Source of the DNA: Ferruginibacter sp050611725
Lineage (GTDB): Bacteria; Bacteroidota; Bacteroidia; Chitinophagales; Chitinophagaceae
Assembly: GCF_050611725.1 (NCBI RefSeq)
Contig: NZ_JBODJB010000001.1
Location: 62,001-126,000, forward strand
DNA length: 64,000 bases
Direction: 5' to 3'
Shown piece after piece: positions 18,182-26,005 of this stretch; within the stretch, counting starts at the first letter, position 1; each line of letters starts with the position of its first letter. The notes beneath the pieces were generated by a model. The model was not told the DNA's origin, searched no databases, and saw nothing but the letters and a program-made list of their open reading frames with translations. The position numbers were made by a program, and so were the translations under genes.

Positions 18182-18264
18182 AAATACATTTTAGTGGTTA
18201 TACCCTACTTTTCCACAGATGCAAGGTAGCGAACAAATCGGCATTTTATCTTGTGGTGTTAACG

Positions 18265-18272
18265 TAATTTTG
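18265..18272 (+). promoter_or_regulatory. -7 box (TAATTTTG) upstream of gcvP
   Basis: TAATTTTG, a consensus -7 box about 97 nt upstream of the ATG at 18369. The leader between was searched by eye for a glycine riboswitch and none was seen. Confidence 0.4.
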
Positions 18273-18368
18273 CACCATTCAATAACCCCCAAATCCAAGG
18301 CTACTTAATTGAAACAAATCATACAAGACCAACAGCTAAACGATATAGATATAAAAAATATTAATACA

Positions 18369-21233
18369 ATGAATTTATTCGAAAAGCAACAGAATGAATT
18401 TGTCGGCAGACACATCGGACCAAATGAAAATGATACAAAGAAAATGTTGTCGGTTGTTGGAATAGATTCATTAGATGAATTGATCAGCAAAACAATCCCC
18501 GATTCTATCAGAATAAAAGAAGATCTGGCCATTCCGGATGCAGTAAGCGAATTTGATTATTTAAGAGAATTAAAAAATACGGCATCAAAAAACAAGGTCT
18601 TCAAAAATTATATTGGGCAAGGATATTACGATACGATAACTCCTAGCGTTATTCTAAGAAACATTTTTGAAAACCCGGGATGGTACACTCAATACACCCC
18701 ATACCAGGCAGAAATATCTCAGGGTAGGTTGGAAAGTTTATTGAACTACCAAACAATGGTAAGCGAACTTACTGCCTTACCGATTGCTAATGCAAGTTTA
18801 TTAGATGAAGGCACTGCCGCTGCAGAAGCAATGGCAATGCTGTTCAATCATAAAAATAAAGATCACGATCATATCACTGCACCAAAGTTTTTTGTTGACG
18901 AAAACATATTTGTACAAACAAAAGATATTTTAATTACAAGAGCTACGCCAATTGGTGTTGAACTTGTTTTTGGAGATTTCTCCACTGCAACTTTGGACGA
19001 AAACTATTTTGGCGCAATCGTTCAATACCCCGATAGCAATGGTTCGGTTGTCGATCACCGTGAGTTCATTGAAAAAGCTCATGCGGTGAATGCAATGGTG
19101 GTTATGGCCACTGATCTTTTAGCATTAACTTTACTTACCCCTCCGGGAGAATTGGGTGCAGATGTTGCCATTGGGTCGTCTCAACGTTTCGGTGTGCCAA
19201 TGGGCTTTGGCGGCCCCCATGCTGCATTCTTCGCAACAAAAGATGAATTCAAAAGAAATATTCCCGGAAGGATCATTGGTGTAAGTATAGATGCTCAGGG
19301 AAAGAGATGCTTACGTATGGCTTTACAAACAAGAGAGCAGCACATTCGACGTGAAAAAGCCACCAGCAATATTTGCACGGCGCAGGCTTTGCTGGCAAAC
19401 ATGGCAGCTATGTATGTTGTGTATCACGGAGAAGAGGGATTAAAAAATATTGCTAAACGTGTGAGTTTGTTAACGCAAACACTGGCAACAGAATTAAATG
19501 AACTTGGTTTTAAAAATGAAAACCGATATTATTTTGATACAATCAAAGTAAAGGTTGATGATGTTGATTTGATTTTAAAATCAGCTCAACAAGAGGGAAT
19601 TAATTTTAATTACTTCAAAGATAATTATATAGGTATTTCTATTGATGAAACAACATCGCAGCAGGATATCATTAACATTCTCCACATTTTTGCAAAATCT
19701 ATTAATATCGATACAGCTTCTGCTCTTTTCAATCATGAAGCTGTATTGGAAAATATCCCTGGCAATTTAACAAGAACATCTGCCTTTTTACTGCATGCAG
19801 TTTTTAATACACATCGCAGCGAAAGTCAGATGATGCGTTATCTTAAACTATTGGAAAATAAAGATCTAAGTTTAAATACTTCCATGATCAGCTTAGGTAG
19901 CTGCACAATGAAGTTAAATGCAGCATCTGAATTGATTCCGGTTAGCTGGCCTGAGTTCAGCAAACTACATCCATTTGCCCCGGCTAATCAAACAGAAGGA
20001 TACCAACAGATCATTAAAGAATTAGAAGATTACTTAAGCACCATCACTGGCTTTGCTGCAACCTCTTTACAGCCTAACAGTGGAGCACAGGGTGAATATG
20101 CAGGTTTGTTGGCAATCAGAAACTACCATATATCAAGAGGTGAAGCTCATCGAAATGTAGTATTGATACCTATTTCAGCACATGGCACCAACCCTGCCAG
20201 CGCAGTAATGGCAGGAATGAAAGTTGTTGTTACAAAATGTGATGAAGCCGGAAATATCGATCACGAAGATCTGATGGCTAAAGCAGAAGAGCACAAAAAT
20301 GACCTTGCTGCTTTGATGGTTACTTATCCATCTACACATGGCGTATTTGAAGAAAGCATCAAAGAAATTTGCGACATTATTCATGAACATGGCGGACAAG
20401 TTTATATGGATGGTGCTAACATGAATGCTCAGGTTGGATTAACCAGTCCGGGTATGATTGGCGCAGATGTTTGCCATTTGAATTTACATAAAACATTTGC
20501 TATACCCCATGGTGGTGGTGGGCCTGGTGTTGGACCAATTTGTGTTGCAGAACAACTTGTACCATTCCTACCTACAACCATCAATGGTAAAATTGGTGGT
20601 CGTGTTTCTGCAGCAGCTTATGGCAGTGCAAGTATTTTATTGATCAGCTATGCATATATAAAAATGTTAGGTGCTAAGGGAGTTCGCAAAGCAACAGAGT
20701 ATGCAATCCTCAATGCCAATTATATGAAAGCAAGATTAGAAAAATTCTATCCGATTTTATATTCGGGCAAAAACGGAACAGCGGCTCACGAATTTATTGT
20801 TGATCTGCGTCCTTTCAAAACAAGTGCCGGCATCGAAGCAGAAGACGTGGCAAAACGTTTGATGGATTATGGCTTTCATGCACCAACACTTTCATTTCCG
20901 GTAGCCGGTACTTTAATGATTGAGCCTACAGAAAGTGAAGACAAAGCCGAGCTTGACAGGTTCTGTGATGCCATGATCGGTATTTACAATGAAATAAAAG
21001 ATATCGAAGAAGGCAAAGTAGACAAGAAAGATAACTTGCTCAAAAATGCACCACATACACAATCTGTTATTTGCGCAAATGAGTGGAGCAAAGCCTATAC
21101 AAGAGAACAGGCTGCATTTCCTCTACCGTATGTAAAAGAAAATAAATTTTGGCCAAGTGTTAGCAGGGTAAACAATACTCATGGTGATAGAAATTTAGTT
21201 TGTACTTGTGAGCCAACTGAAGCTTATGTGTAA
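18369..21233 (+). CDS. gcvP: glycine dehydrogenase (decarboxylating), single-chain P protein
   Basis: 954 residues from the ATG at 18369, close to the usual ~957; a TTG at 18309 would add 20 poorly conserved residues. FVGRHIGPNENDTKKML at the N-terminus, two tandem PLP-fold halves, and the cofactor Lys in HLNLHKTFAIPHGGGGPG in the second half, with the glycine-rich loop following. P protein decarboxylates glycine with PLP and passes the aminomethyl group to lipoylated GcvH. gcvH and gcvT are not nearby. Monocistronic, ending in the terminator at 21257-21292. Confidence 0.98.
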   Translation: MNLFEKQQNEFVGRHIGPNENDTKKMLSVVGIDSLDELISKTIPDSIRIKEDLAIPDAVSEFDYLRELKNTASKNKVFKNYIGQGYYDTITPSVILRNIFENPGWYTQYTPYQAEISQGRLESLLNYQTMVSELTALPIANASLLDEGTAAAEAMAMLFNHKNKDHDHITAPKFFVDENIFVQTKDILITRATPIGVELVFGDFSTATLDENYFGAIVQYPDSNGSVVDHREFIEKAHAVNAMVVMATDLLALTLLTPPGELGADVAIGSSQRFGVPMGFGGPHAAFFATKDEFKRNIPGRIIGVSIDAQGKRCLRMALQTREQHIRREKATSNICTAQALLANMAAMYVVYHGEEGLKNIAKRVSLLTQTLATELNELGFKNENRYYFDTIKVKVDDVDLILKSAQQEGINFNYFKDNYIGISIDETTSQQDIINILHIFAKSINIDTASALFNHEAVLENIPGNLTRTSAFLLHAVFNTHRSESQMMRYLKLLENKDLSLNTSMISLGSCTMKLNAASELIPVSWPEFSKLHPFAPANQTEGYQQIIKELEDYLSTITGFAATSLQPNSGAQGEYAGLLAIRNYHISRGEAHRNVVLIPISAHGTNPASAVMAGMKVVVTKCDEAGNIDHEDLMAKAEEHKNDLAALMVTYPSTHGVFEESIKEICDIIHEHGGQVYMDGANMNAQVGLTSPGMIGADVCHLNLHKTFAIPHGGGGPGVGPICVAEQLVPFLPTTINGKIGGRVSAAAYGSASILLISYAYIKMLGAKGVRKATEYAILNANYMKARLEKFYPILYSGKNGTAAHEFIVDLRPFKTSAGIEAEDVAKRLMDYGFHAPTLSFPVAGTLMIEPTESEDKAELDRFCDAMIGIYNEIKDIEEGKVDKKDNLLKNAPHTQSVICANEWSKAYTREQAAFPLPYVKENKFWPSVSRVNNTHGDRNLVCTCEPTEAYV

Positions 21234-21256
21234 AATATGCAGATAAACATAATAAA

Positions 21257-21292
21257 TAAAAAAGCCGCTAAAAAACAATAGCGGCTTTTTTA
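21257..21292. terminator. rho-independent terminator between gcvP and the peroxiredoxin gene
   Basis: AAAAGCCGCTA (21260-21270) / TAGCGGCTTTT (21279-21289), flanked by A-run and T-run; works for both convergent genes. Confidence 0.85.
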
Positions 21293-21311
21293 TAAAACTC
21301 AAAAAAAAAAA

Positions 21312-21950
21312 TTAATCCAAATTTGGTTGTGGTGTATAACGCAAGTATGGTTTTACAATATCCAATCCTTTAGGGAATTTTTTGATCGCATCTTCTGTAC
21401 TAACGGCAGGAACAACGATTACTTTTTCGCCATGTGCCCAGTTAGCCGGAGTGGCTACACTGTAGTTAGCAGTTAATTGCAATGAATCTAACACCCTTAA
21501 TACTTCTACAAAATTTCTTCCTGTAGACGCAGGATAAGTGATGATTAATTTAACTGCTTTGTCCGGGCCAATGATCACCAATGAACGAACTGTTGCAGTT
21601 GCAGATGCATTCGGATGAATGAAATCATACAAAGTAGACACTTTTCTGTCATCATCAGCAATGATTGGGAATTCAACATTACAATTTTGTGTTTCGTTGA
21701 TGTCACCGATCCAGCCTAAGTGTTTATCCACCGGATCAACGCTCAATGCCAATACCTTTGTATTGCGTTTTGCAAATTCGTCTTTTAAAGCAGCAGTACG
21801 ACCTAGTTCTGTTGTACACACAGGCGTATAATCTGCAGGGTGAGAAAATAAAATTCCCCATGAATCACCTAAGTATTCGTAGAAATCTATTTCCCCTAAC
21901 GATGTTTTTGCCTGAAAGTTGGGAGCTATATCCCCTAAACGTAAACTCAT
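21312..21950 (-). CDS. 1-Cys peroxiredoxin (Prx6 type)
   Basis: 212 residues from the ATG at 21950 (the family-typical MSLRLGDIAPNF); an upstream in-frame start at 22001 would lie in the promoter region. Peroxidatic Cys45 in SHPADYTPVCTTE; DDDRKVSTLYDFIHP and ATVRSLVIIGPDK with the supporting Arg. No resolving Cys is present at the usual 2-Cys position, so it belongs to the Prx6 group and needs an outside thiol. It reduces peroxides. It is divergent from an Rrf2 regulator with a shared palindromic control region, so it is likely that regulator's target. Confidence 0.93.
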   Translation of the reverse strand: MSLRLGDIAPNFQAKTSLGEIDFYEYLGDSWGILFSHPADYTPVCTTELGRTAALKDEFAKRNTKVLALSVDPVDKHLGWIGDINETQNCNVEFPIIADDDRKVSTLYDFIHPNASATATVRSLVIIGPDKAVKLIITYPASTGRNFVEVLRVLDSLQLTANYSVATPANWAHGEKVIVVPAVSTEDAIKKFPKGLDIVKPYLRYTPQPNLD

Positions 21951-21988
21951 AGTTGTATAAAATTTATGGTTATGAATAATTTGGACTG

Positions 21989-21996
21989 CAAATATA
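21989..21996 (-). promoter_or_regulatory. -7 box (TATATTTG) of the peroxiredoxin gene
   Basis: Read on the minus strand TATATTTG is a perfect TAnnTTTG, 38 nt from the ATG at 21950. The expected -33 region is occupied by the palindrome at 22002-22022. Confidence 0.5.
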
Positions 21997-22001
21997 AACA
22001 T

Positions 22002-22022
22002 AGTCCACCAATTAAGTGGACT
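22002..22022. promoter_or_regulatory. palindromic operator between peroxiredoxin and Rrf2 genes
   Basis: AGTCCAC-N7-GTGGACT, a perfect 7-bp inverted repeat; a third half-site TGGACT lies at 21982-21987. It covers the -33 region of the minus-strand peroxiredoxin promoter and lies 43 nt before the Rrf2 start. Likely binding site of the adjacent Rrf2 protein (inference). Confidence 0.55.
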
Positions 22023-22064
22023 TATTTCAACGGTTTTTTTTGAATTTTATATTAACTTTATAGC

Positions 22065-22478
22065 ATGTTATCGAAAAAAACTCAATACGCACTCAAAGCC
22101 TTGGGCTATTTAGCTACTAAATACGGACAGGGGCCTGTGCTAATTTCAGATATTGCAGTAAAAAAGAAAATTCCTGTAAAATTTTTAGAAACCATCCTGC
22201 TTGAATTGAAACAAGCCGGTATTTTAGAAAGTAAAAAAGGTAAAGGGGGAGGTTACTACCTTGCTCAATCGCCTAAAAAGATATCGTTAGCCAGCGCTAT
22301 TCGACTTGTGGGAGGACCTATTGCACTTATCCCTTGTGTAAGCTTGAACTTCTATGAAAAATGTAAGGATTGTGATGAAGCTACCTGCGGCTTGAATAAA
22401 GCCATGGCTATTACAAGAGATGCGACTTTAAAGATATTAGAGAAGAAGACGTTGGCTGAGTTGATGGATGAGCAATAA
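22065..22478 (+). CDS. Rrf2-family transcriptional regulator
   Basis: 137 residues. Winged-helix DNA-binding domain with KKTQYALKALGYLA at the start and the wing GILESKKGKGGGYYLAQ at about 53-69. The C-terminal part contains Cys residues in PCVSLNFYEKCKDCDEATCGL, i.e. four Cys in the place where IscR/NsrR/RsrR-type members bind an Fe-S cluster; this suggests a redox or NO/iron sensor. A near-consensus -7 box TAACTTTA (22053-22060) ends 4 nt before the ATG, so the message may be leaderless. Divergent peroxiredoxin is the probable target. Confidence 0.9.
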   Translation: MLSKKTQYALKALGYLATKYGQGPVLISDIAVKKKIPVKFLETILLELKQAGILESKKGKGGGYYLAQSPKKISLASAIRLVGGPIALIPCVSLNFYEKCKDCDEATCGLNKAMAITRDATLKILEKKTLAELMDEQ

Positions 22479-22503
22479 AAGCTTCAATGAAAAATGAATA
22501 GTG

Positions 22504-22553
22504 AAAAATGAAAAACTCAGTTCATAACTTTTTATTTTTAGTTTTTCATTTTT
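22504..22553. terminator. AT-rich hairpin between convergent Rrf2 and dinB genes
   Basis: AAAAATGAAAAACT (22504-22517) and AGTTTTTCATTTTT (22540-22553) are perfectly complementary (14 bp, 22-nt loop). Further variants of AAAATGAA and TTTTCATTTTT lie on both sides (22488-22575), giving a composite palindrome. Likely a transcription end signal, possibly a dispersed repeat. Confidence 0.5.
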
Positions 22554-22572
22554 AGTTTTTAGCTTTTCATTT

Positions 22573-23718
22573 TTAACTTGATGAAGCCCTCTTCAACTTT
22601 ACCTTCCCGAACTTATTCTTCACATCATCTATTGCTTTGTAGAGATCTGTTTTCCTTTCAACATCGCTAAATATATTTGTCTGCACAGCATTGTTGGTTA
22701 ACTCACTTAACCGCACTCCCATTAACCTTACCGGTGTGCCTTTTTTGTATAATTTATGAAAGAGTTCTTTTGCAACGGGAATGATCTCATCATCCGCACA
22801 AGTATAAGGAACGGTTGTTTGTCGAGATGTTGTTTCAAAATTCGGATAACGAATTTTTACTGCAATACATCCTGCTACTTTACCATCCTCCCTTAATTCA
22901 AAGGCAATCTTTTCTGTTTGACGGACTAGTTCACTCATTAAAAAATTCACATCGGTCACATTCTCAAAAAAAGTATTTTCTGTTGAGATGGATTTTGCTT
23001 CGTGATACTGTGTTACTTCTCTGGTGTGGATCCCATGACTTTTTTGCCATAATGAAACACCCCATTTTCCTAACCTTGCCTCTAATTCTTCCGGTGTTCG
23101 TAAACTTACATCTCTGATGGTTTTTATACCGATCGATTTCAATACTTCATACGTATGATCTCCCACCCCGGGAATTTTATTGACCGCAAGCGGCGCTAAA
23201 AATTCTTTTTCTTTTCCAAATGGTATATGCAAATAACCATTGGGCTTTGCTTCATCTGTTGCAATTTTTGCAACCATTTTATTGCTGGCCATACCAAAAG
23301 AAATAGGCAACCTTGTTTCATCAATGATCTGTTGACGAAGATCGATCGTCCATTGCAGCGGATCAAAAAACTTATCCATTCCCGTTAGGTCTAAGTAAAA
23401 TTCATCTATGCTAGCTTTTTCGAACAACGGAGCTTTGGATGCAATGATCTCTGTAACCCAGCGGCTGTATTTACTGTACGATCCATAAGTGCCTTTAATA
23501 AAAATACCATGTGGGCATAATTGAAACGCTTTATTGCCGGGCATACCGCTATGTACACCAAACTTTCTGGCTTCATAACTACAGGTGGTTACAATGCCTC
23601 TTTCTTTATGCCCTAAAATAACAGGCTTGCCTCTCAACGAAGGATCGTTGAGTATCTCTACAGCCACAAAAAATGAGTCGAGATCGAAATGAGCAATTAT
23701 ACGTTGAGGGTCATTCAC
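22573..23718 (-). CDS. dinB: DNA polymerase IV (Y family)
   Basis: 381 residues. AHFDLDSFFVAVE at the N-terminus has the first catalytic Asp and the two Phe of the steric-gate region; KASIDEFYLDLTG has the catalytic Asp-Glu pair. Helix-hairpin-helix thumb (NKIPGVGDHTYEVLKSIG) and little-finger domain follow. VQTNIFSD near residue 350 resembles a beta-clamp binding motif (Q-x3-F). Translesion polymerase. The gene is separated from rimM by a G+C-rich repeat element, so cotranscription with rimM is uncertain. Confidence 0.96.
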   Translation of the reverse strand: MNDPQRIIAHFDLDSFFVAVEILNDPSLRGKPVILGHKERGIVTTCSYEARKFGVHSGMPGNKAFQLCPHGIFIKGTYGSYSKYSRWVTEIIASKAPLFEKASIDEFYLDLTGMDKFFDPLQWTIDLRQQIIDETRLPISFGMASNKMVAKIATDEAKPNGYLHIPFGKEKEFLAPLAVNKIPGVGDHTYEVLKSIGIKTIRDVSLRTPEELEARLGKWGVSLWQKSHGIHTREVTQYHEAKSISTENTFFENVTDVNFLMSELVRQTEKIAFELREDGKVAGCIAVKIRYPNFETTSRQTTVPYTCADDEIIPVAKELFHKLYKKGTPVRLMGVRLSELTNNAVQTNIFSDVERKTDLYKAIDDVKNKFGKVKLKRASSS

Positions 23719-23752
23719 AAAATAAAGATACTAAATTTATTAGCAATCCCAT

Positions 23753-23900
23753 CCCCCCTCAAAGGGGGAATTTACCCCAAACACCTAAAGGGACTTTCCT
23801 TTGTTAGGTTATTAATTTTGTTTAATCTTCTTTATAATTAACGCTGCCAAAATATTTTTCTCTTTGCAGTTCCCCCCTTTAGGGAGCGGAGGGGGTGTTG
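23753..23900 (-). repeat. G+C-rich two-module intergenic repeat, copy 1
   Basis: Read on the minus strand: module A at 23900-23868 (CACCCCCTCCGCTCCC followed by TAAAGGGGGGAACT), an AT-rich stretch of about 70 nt, then module B at 23798-23773 (AGTCCCTTTAGGTGTTTGG GGTA) and an extra hairpin CCCCCTTTGAGGGGG at 23768-23753. Copy 2 at 38762-38930 has the same A-spacer-B order. Lies between rimM and dinB in the same orientation relative to the genes as copy 2 between the S4 gene and trmD. Confidence 0.75.
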
Positions 23901-23902
23901 TT

Positions 23903-24418
23903 TTATTGATAAATATCTAACAACCCATCAGGAAGCGTTACAAAGACCTTCCTGTTTTTTTGATCTACTTTCTCCAATGAGTCCTGATGAATAGGAATAA
24001 GTGCTTCTTTGCCATTTAATAAGATGGTACAGAGTATTTGGTGGGGTTGTTCAATAACTTCAATGATCTCACCGAGATCTTTTCCATCGCTGACTAAATT
24101 AAAACCCACCATAAAAATTGGAGAGGCTTTAGCAGCGAACCTTTTAAAATCTTCTTCGAGCAGCCACACTTCTTTTGGGGTAAGTTTACGGGCTACTTCT
24201 TTGGTATCGATCCCTTCAATTTTTATATAGATCTCTGCATCGTTTTTTATGGAGGTTGATTCAATAAAATAAGGCATGAAATTATCTTTCCCCTCTTCAA
24301 TAAAAAAAGTTTCCAATCCTTTCAGTGAAGTTTTTTGACCGAGGCTATGCTGTAAAACCAATTCACCTTTTAATCCAAAACTTGCTGCCAGTTTACCAAT
24401 TTTGAAATATTCTTTCAT
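23903..24418 (-). CDS. rimM: ribosome maturation factor RimM
   Basis: 171 residues. FKIGKLAASFGLKGELVLQ is the RimM N-terminal motif, with the PRC-barrel in the second half (GFNLVSDGKDLGEIIEV ... ALIPIHQDSLEKVD). RimM assists assembly of the 30S subunit around S19/16S helix 33. It follows rpsP, as in many bacteria, but a terminator (24519-24543) and its own promoter (24423-24452) stand between them. trmD, the usual third member, is 15 kb away. The -7 box ends 4 nt before the ATG, so the message may be leaderless. Confidence 0.93.
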   Translation of the reverse strand: MKEYFKIGKLAASFGLKGELVLQHSLGQKTSLKGLETFFIEEGKDNFMPYFIESTSIKNDAEIYIKIEGIDTKEVARKLTPKEVWLLEEDFKRFAAKASPIFMVGFNLVSDGKDLGEIIEVIEQPHQILCTILLNGKEALIPIHQDSLEKVDQKNRKVFVTLPDGLLDIYQ

Positions 24419-24422
24419 GTTG

Positions 24423-24452
24423 CAAAGTTAAGCTACAAGCCACAAGTAGCAA
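24423..24452 (-). promoter_or_regulatory. promoter of rimM
   Basis: On the minus strand: TTG (24452-24450), 19-nt spacer, TAACTTTG (24430-24423). The -33 element lies inside the palindromic repeat at 24430-24505. The -7 box is 4 nt from the start codon. Confidence 0.55.
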
Positions 24453-24505
24453 GGGACAAGCAAGTAATTCGTTTACTTGTCTCTTGTGGCTGCAGCTTGA
24501 AGTTT
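24430..24505. repeat. AAGCTACAAG-type palindromic repeat, copy 1
   Basis: Left arm with AAGCTACAAGCC, CACAAG and GGGACAAG; right arm with CTTGTCTCTTGTGGCTGCAG and CTTGAAG; the arms are imperfectly complementary and could fold into a long hairpin. A second member of the same family lies at 47738-47821. Confidence 0.6.
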
Positions 24506-24511
24506 GCTAAA

Positions 24512-24543
24512 TAAAAAAAGTCCTGCTAAATAATAGCAGGACT
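24512..24543 (-). terminator. terminator after rpsP
   Basis: AGTCCTGCTA (24519-24528) / TAGCAGGACT (24534-24543), 5-nt loop; on the minus strand it is followed by a T-run (A-run at 24512-24518). It separates rpsP from rimM. Confidence 0.85.
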
Positions 24544-24568
24544 CAAGAATTTAGTAACAAAAGCAATC

Positions 24569-25060
24569 TTATTCTTCTGTTTTAGGTTCTTCTGTTGCAG
24601 GTGCTTCTTCTGCAGGTGCTGCTTCGGCAACAGCTACAGGAGCTTCAGCTACTTTTTTCACTACAGGTCTGTTACGACTTTCCATACGTGCTTTTTTATG
24701 AGCACCCTGGCGTTTAGCGATGTGAGCATCATGCTCAGCCATCCATGTAGTAAATTTCTGCATTGCTGCAGCTTCATCAAATAAACCAAGGCTAACGCCG
24801 CGGAGTAAATGTTTCAAATACAACACACCTTTGAAAGAAAGGATGCGACGAACGGTATCAGTTGGTTGAGCACCTTTGTGCAACCAGTCTAATGCCTTTT
24901 GACGATCGATCTGCACAGTTGCAGGAACCGTTAAAGGATTGTACGTTCCAAGTTTTTGAATGAATTTACCGTCACGAGGGCTTCTGCCATCAGCAACTAC
25001 GATGAAGTAGAATGGTCTCTTCTTTGAGCCATGTCTTTGTAGTCTCATTTTTACAGCCAT
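24569..25060 (-). CDS. rpsP: 30S ribosomal protein S16 with acidic C-terminal extension
   Basis: 163 residues; the S16 core takes residues 1-~80 (VKMRLQRHGSKKRPFYFIVV, SPRDGKFIQKLGTYNP, KALDWLHKGAQPTDTVRRIL). The following ~80 residues include a basic stretch (HKKARMESRNRP) and an Ala/Glu/Pro-rich low-complexity tail from about 135 on. Extended S16 proteins are usual in Bacteroidota. A strong promoter lies at 25124-25155. Followed by a terminator rather than by read-through into rimM. Confidence 0.97.
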   Translation of the reverse strand: MAVKMRLQRHGSKKRPFYFIVVADGRSPRDGKFIQKLGTYNPLTVPATVQIDRQKALDWLHKGAQPTDTVRRILSFKGVLYLKHLLRGVSLGLFDEAAAMQKFTTWMAEHDAHIAKRQGAHKKARMESRNRPVVKKVAEAPVAVAEAAPAEEAPATEEPKTEE

Positions 25061-25123
25061 AAAAAATAGAAATTTTTTTGGTGTTAATAAATAGGGTTTC
25101 TAAATCTCCTTAAAAAAGGAAAG

Positions 25124-25155
25124 CAAAGTTACTATTATGAGATTCAATCTCCAAA
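25124..25155 (-). promoter_or_regulatory. promoter of rpsP
   Basis: Minus strand: TTTG (25155-25152), 20-nt spacer, TAACTTTG (25131-25124); leader of about 60 nt to the ATG at 25060. Exact consensus match. Confidence 0.75.
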
Positions 25156-25218
25156 TTTCAATGTTAATTTTTATTAAGCTGCTGCTAAACCACTCATCCT
25201 TACGTGATAATGAGGCTT

Positions 25219-25971
25219 TTATCTCATAACATCAAAGCGTTGCTGAACATAATTCCAGTTCAATATTTTCCAGAAATTGTCAATATACTCAGCCCTTCTA
25301 TTGCGATATTTCAGGTAATAGGCATGCTCCCAAACATCTAATCCGATCAAAGGAATTCCTTTTGACTCAGCAATGTTCATCAAGGGATTATCCTGATTAG
25401 GAGTAGAACAAATGAGCAATTGCTTTTTATCTGTATAAACCAGCCATGCCCAACCGCTTCCGAACCTGCTCTTTGCTGCTTCATTAAAAGCTTTTTGCAT
25501 TGTTTCCAAAGAGCCAAAATCTCTTTCGATCATTGCTAATAAAGAACCTTGTGGTTTTGTGGTGGTGTTAGCAGATAATAATTTCCAGAATAATTCATGA
25601 TTGTAATGACCACCTGCATTGTTCCGCATTTTTACAGAGTATTTGGAAATATTGTACAACACATCTTCCAACGGCTTATTCATATCCACCGCTTCATCTC
25701 TGGCAGCATCCTGTAAATTTTTTGCATAGGATGCTGCATGTTTGTTGTAATGTATGTCCATTGTTTCCGTATCGATCCACGGCTCAAGTCCATTGTATGC
25801 ATATGCTAACGGTTGCTGGGTAAAGCCGGTTTTCAACGGAGTTGTACCTGTAGCTTTTTTTGAGGATGAGCAGGATGATAAGAATGCACTCAATCCTTGT
25901 GTAGCAACAACAGCAGCCAATCCTGCTTTAGCAGAATTACTGATGAACTTTCTTCTTGAAGAAGTTTTCAT
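25219..25971 (-). CDS. Fe/Mn superoxide dismutase with Tat-type lipoprotein signal
   Basis: 250 residues. The N-terminus has twin arginines (S-R6-R7-K-F-I), a hydrophobic stretch and a lipobox L-S-S-C34, so the protein appears to be exported through Tat and lipidated. The mature part is a Fe/Mn SOD: DIHYNKHAASY (ligand His74), GGHYNHELFW (second His), and GLDVWEHAYYLKY (Asp and His ligands). It removes superoxide outside the cytoplasm. The Tat substrate logic fits a metal cofactor loaded before export. Iron versus manganese use cannot be decided. Stands alone between rpsP and the LptF/G-like gene. Confidence 0.92.
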   Translation of the reverse strand: MKTSSRRKFISNSAKAGLAAVVATQGLSAFLSSCSSSKKATGTTPLKTGFTQQPLAYAYNGLEPWIDTETMDIHYNKHAASYAKNLQDAARDEAVDMNKPLEDVLYNISKYSVKMRNNAGGHYNHELFWKLLSANTTTKPQGSLLAMIERDFGSLETMQKAFNEAAKSRFGSGWAWLVYTDKKQLLICSTPNQDNPLMNIAESKGIPLIGLDVWEHAYYLKYRNRRAEYIDNFWKILNWNYVQQRFDVMR

Positions 25972-26005
25972 AACTAAAAAATTTTAAGACACTAAATATA
26001 GCAAA

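Noticed and set aside
18182..18368. Possible glycine riboswitch before gcvP
   Set aside because: No glycine-aptamer-like core or tandem hairpins were seen, only a -7 box.
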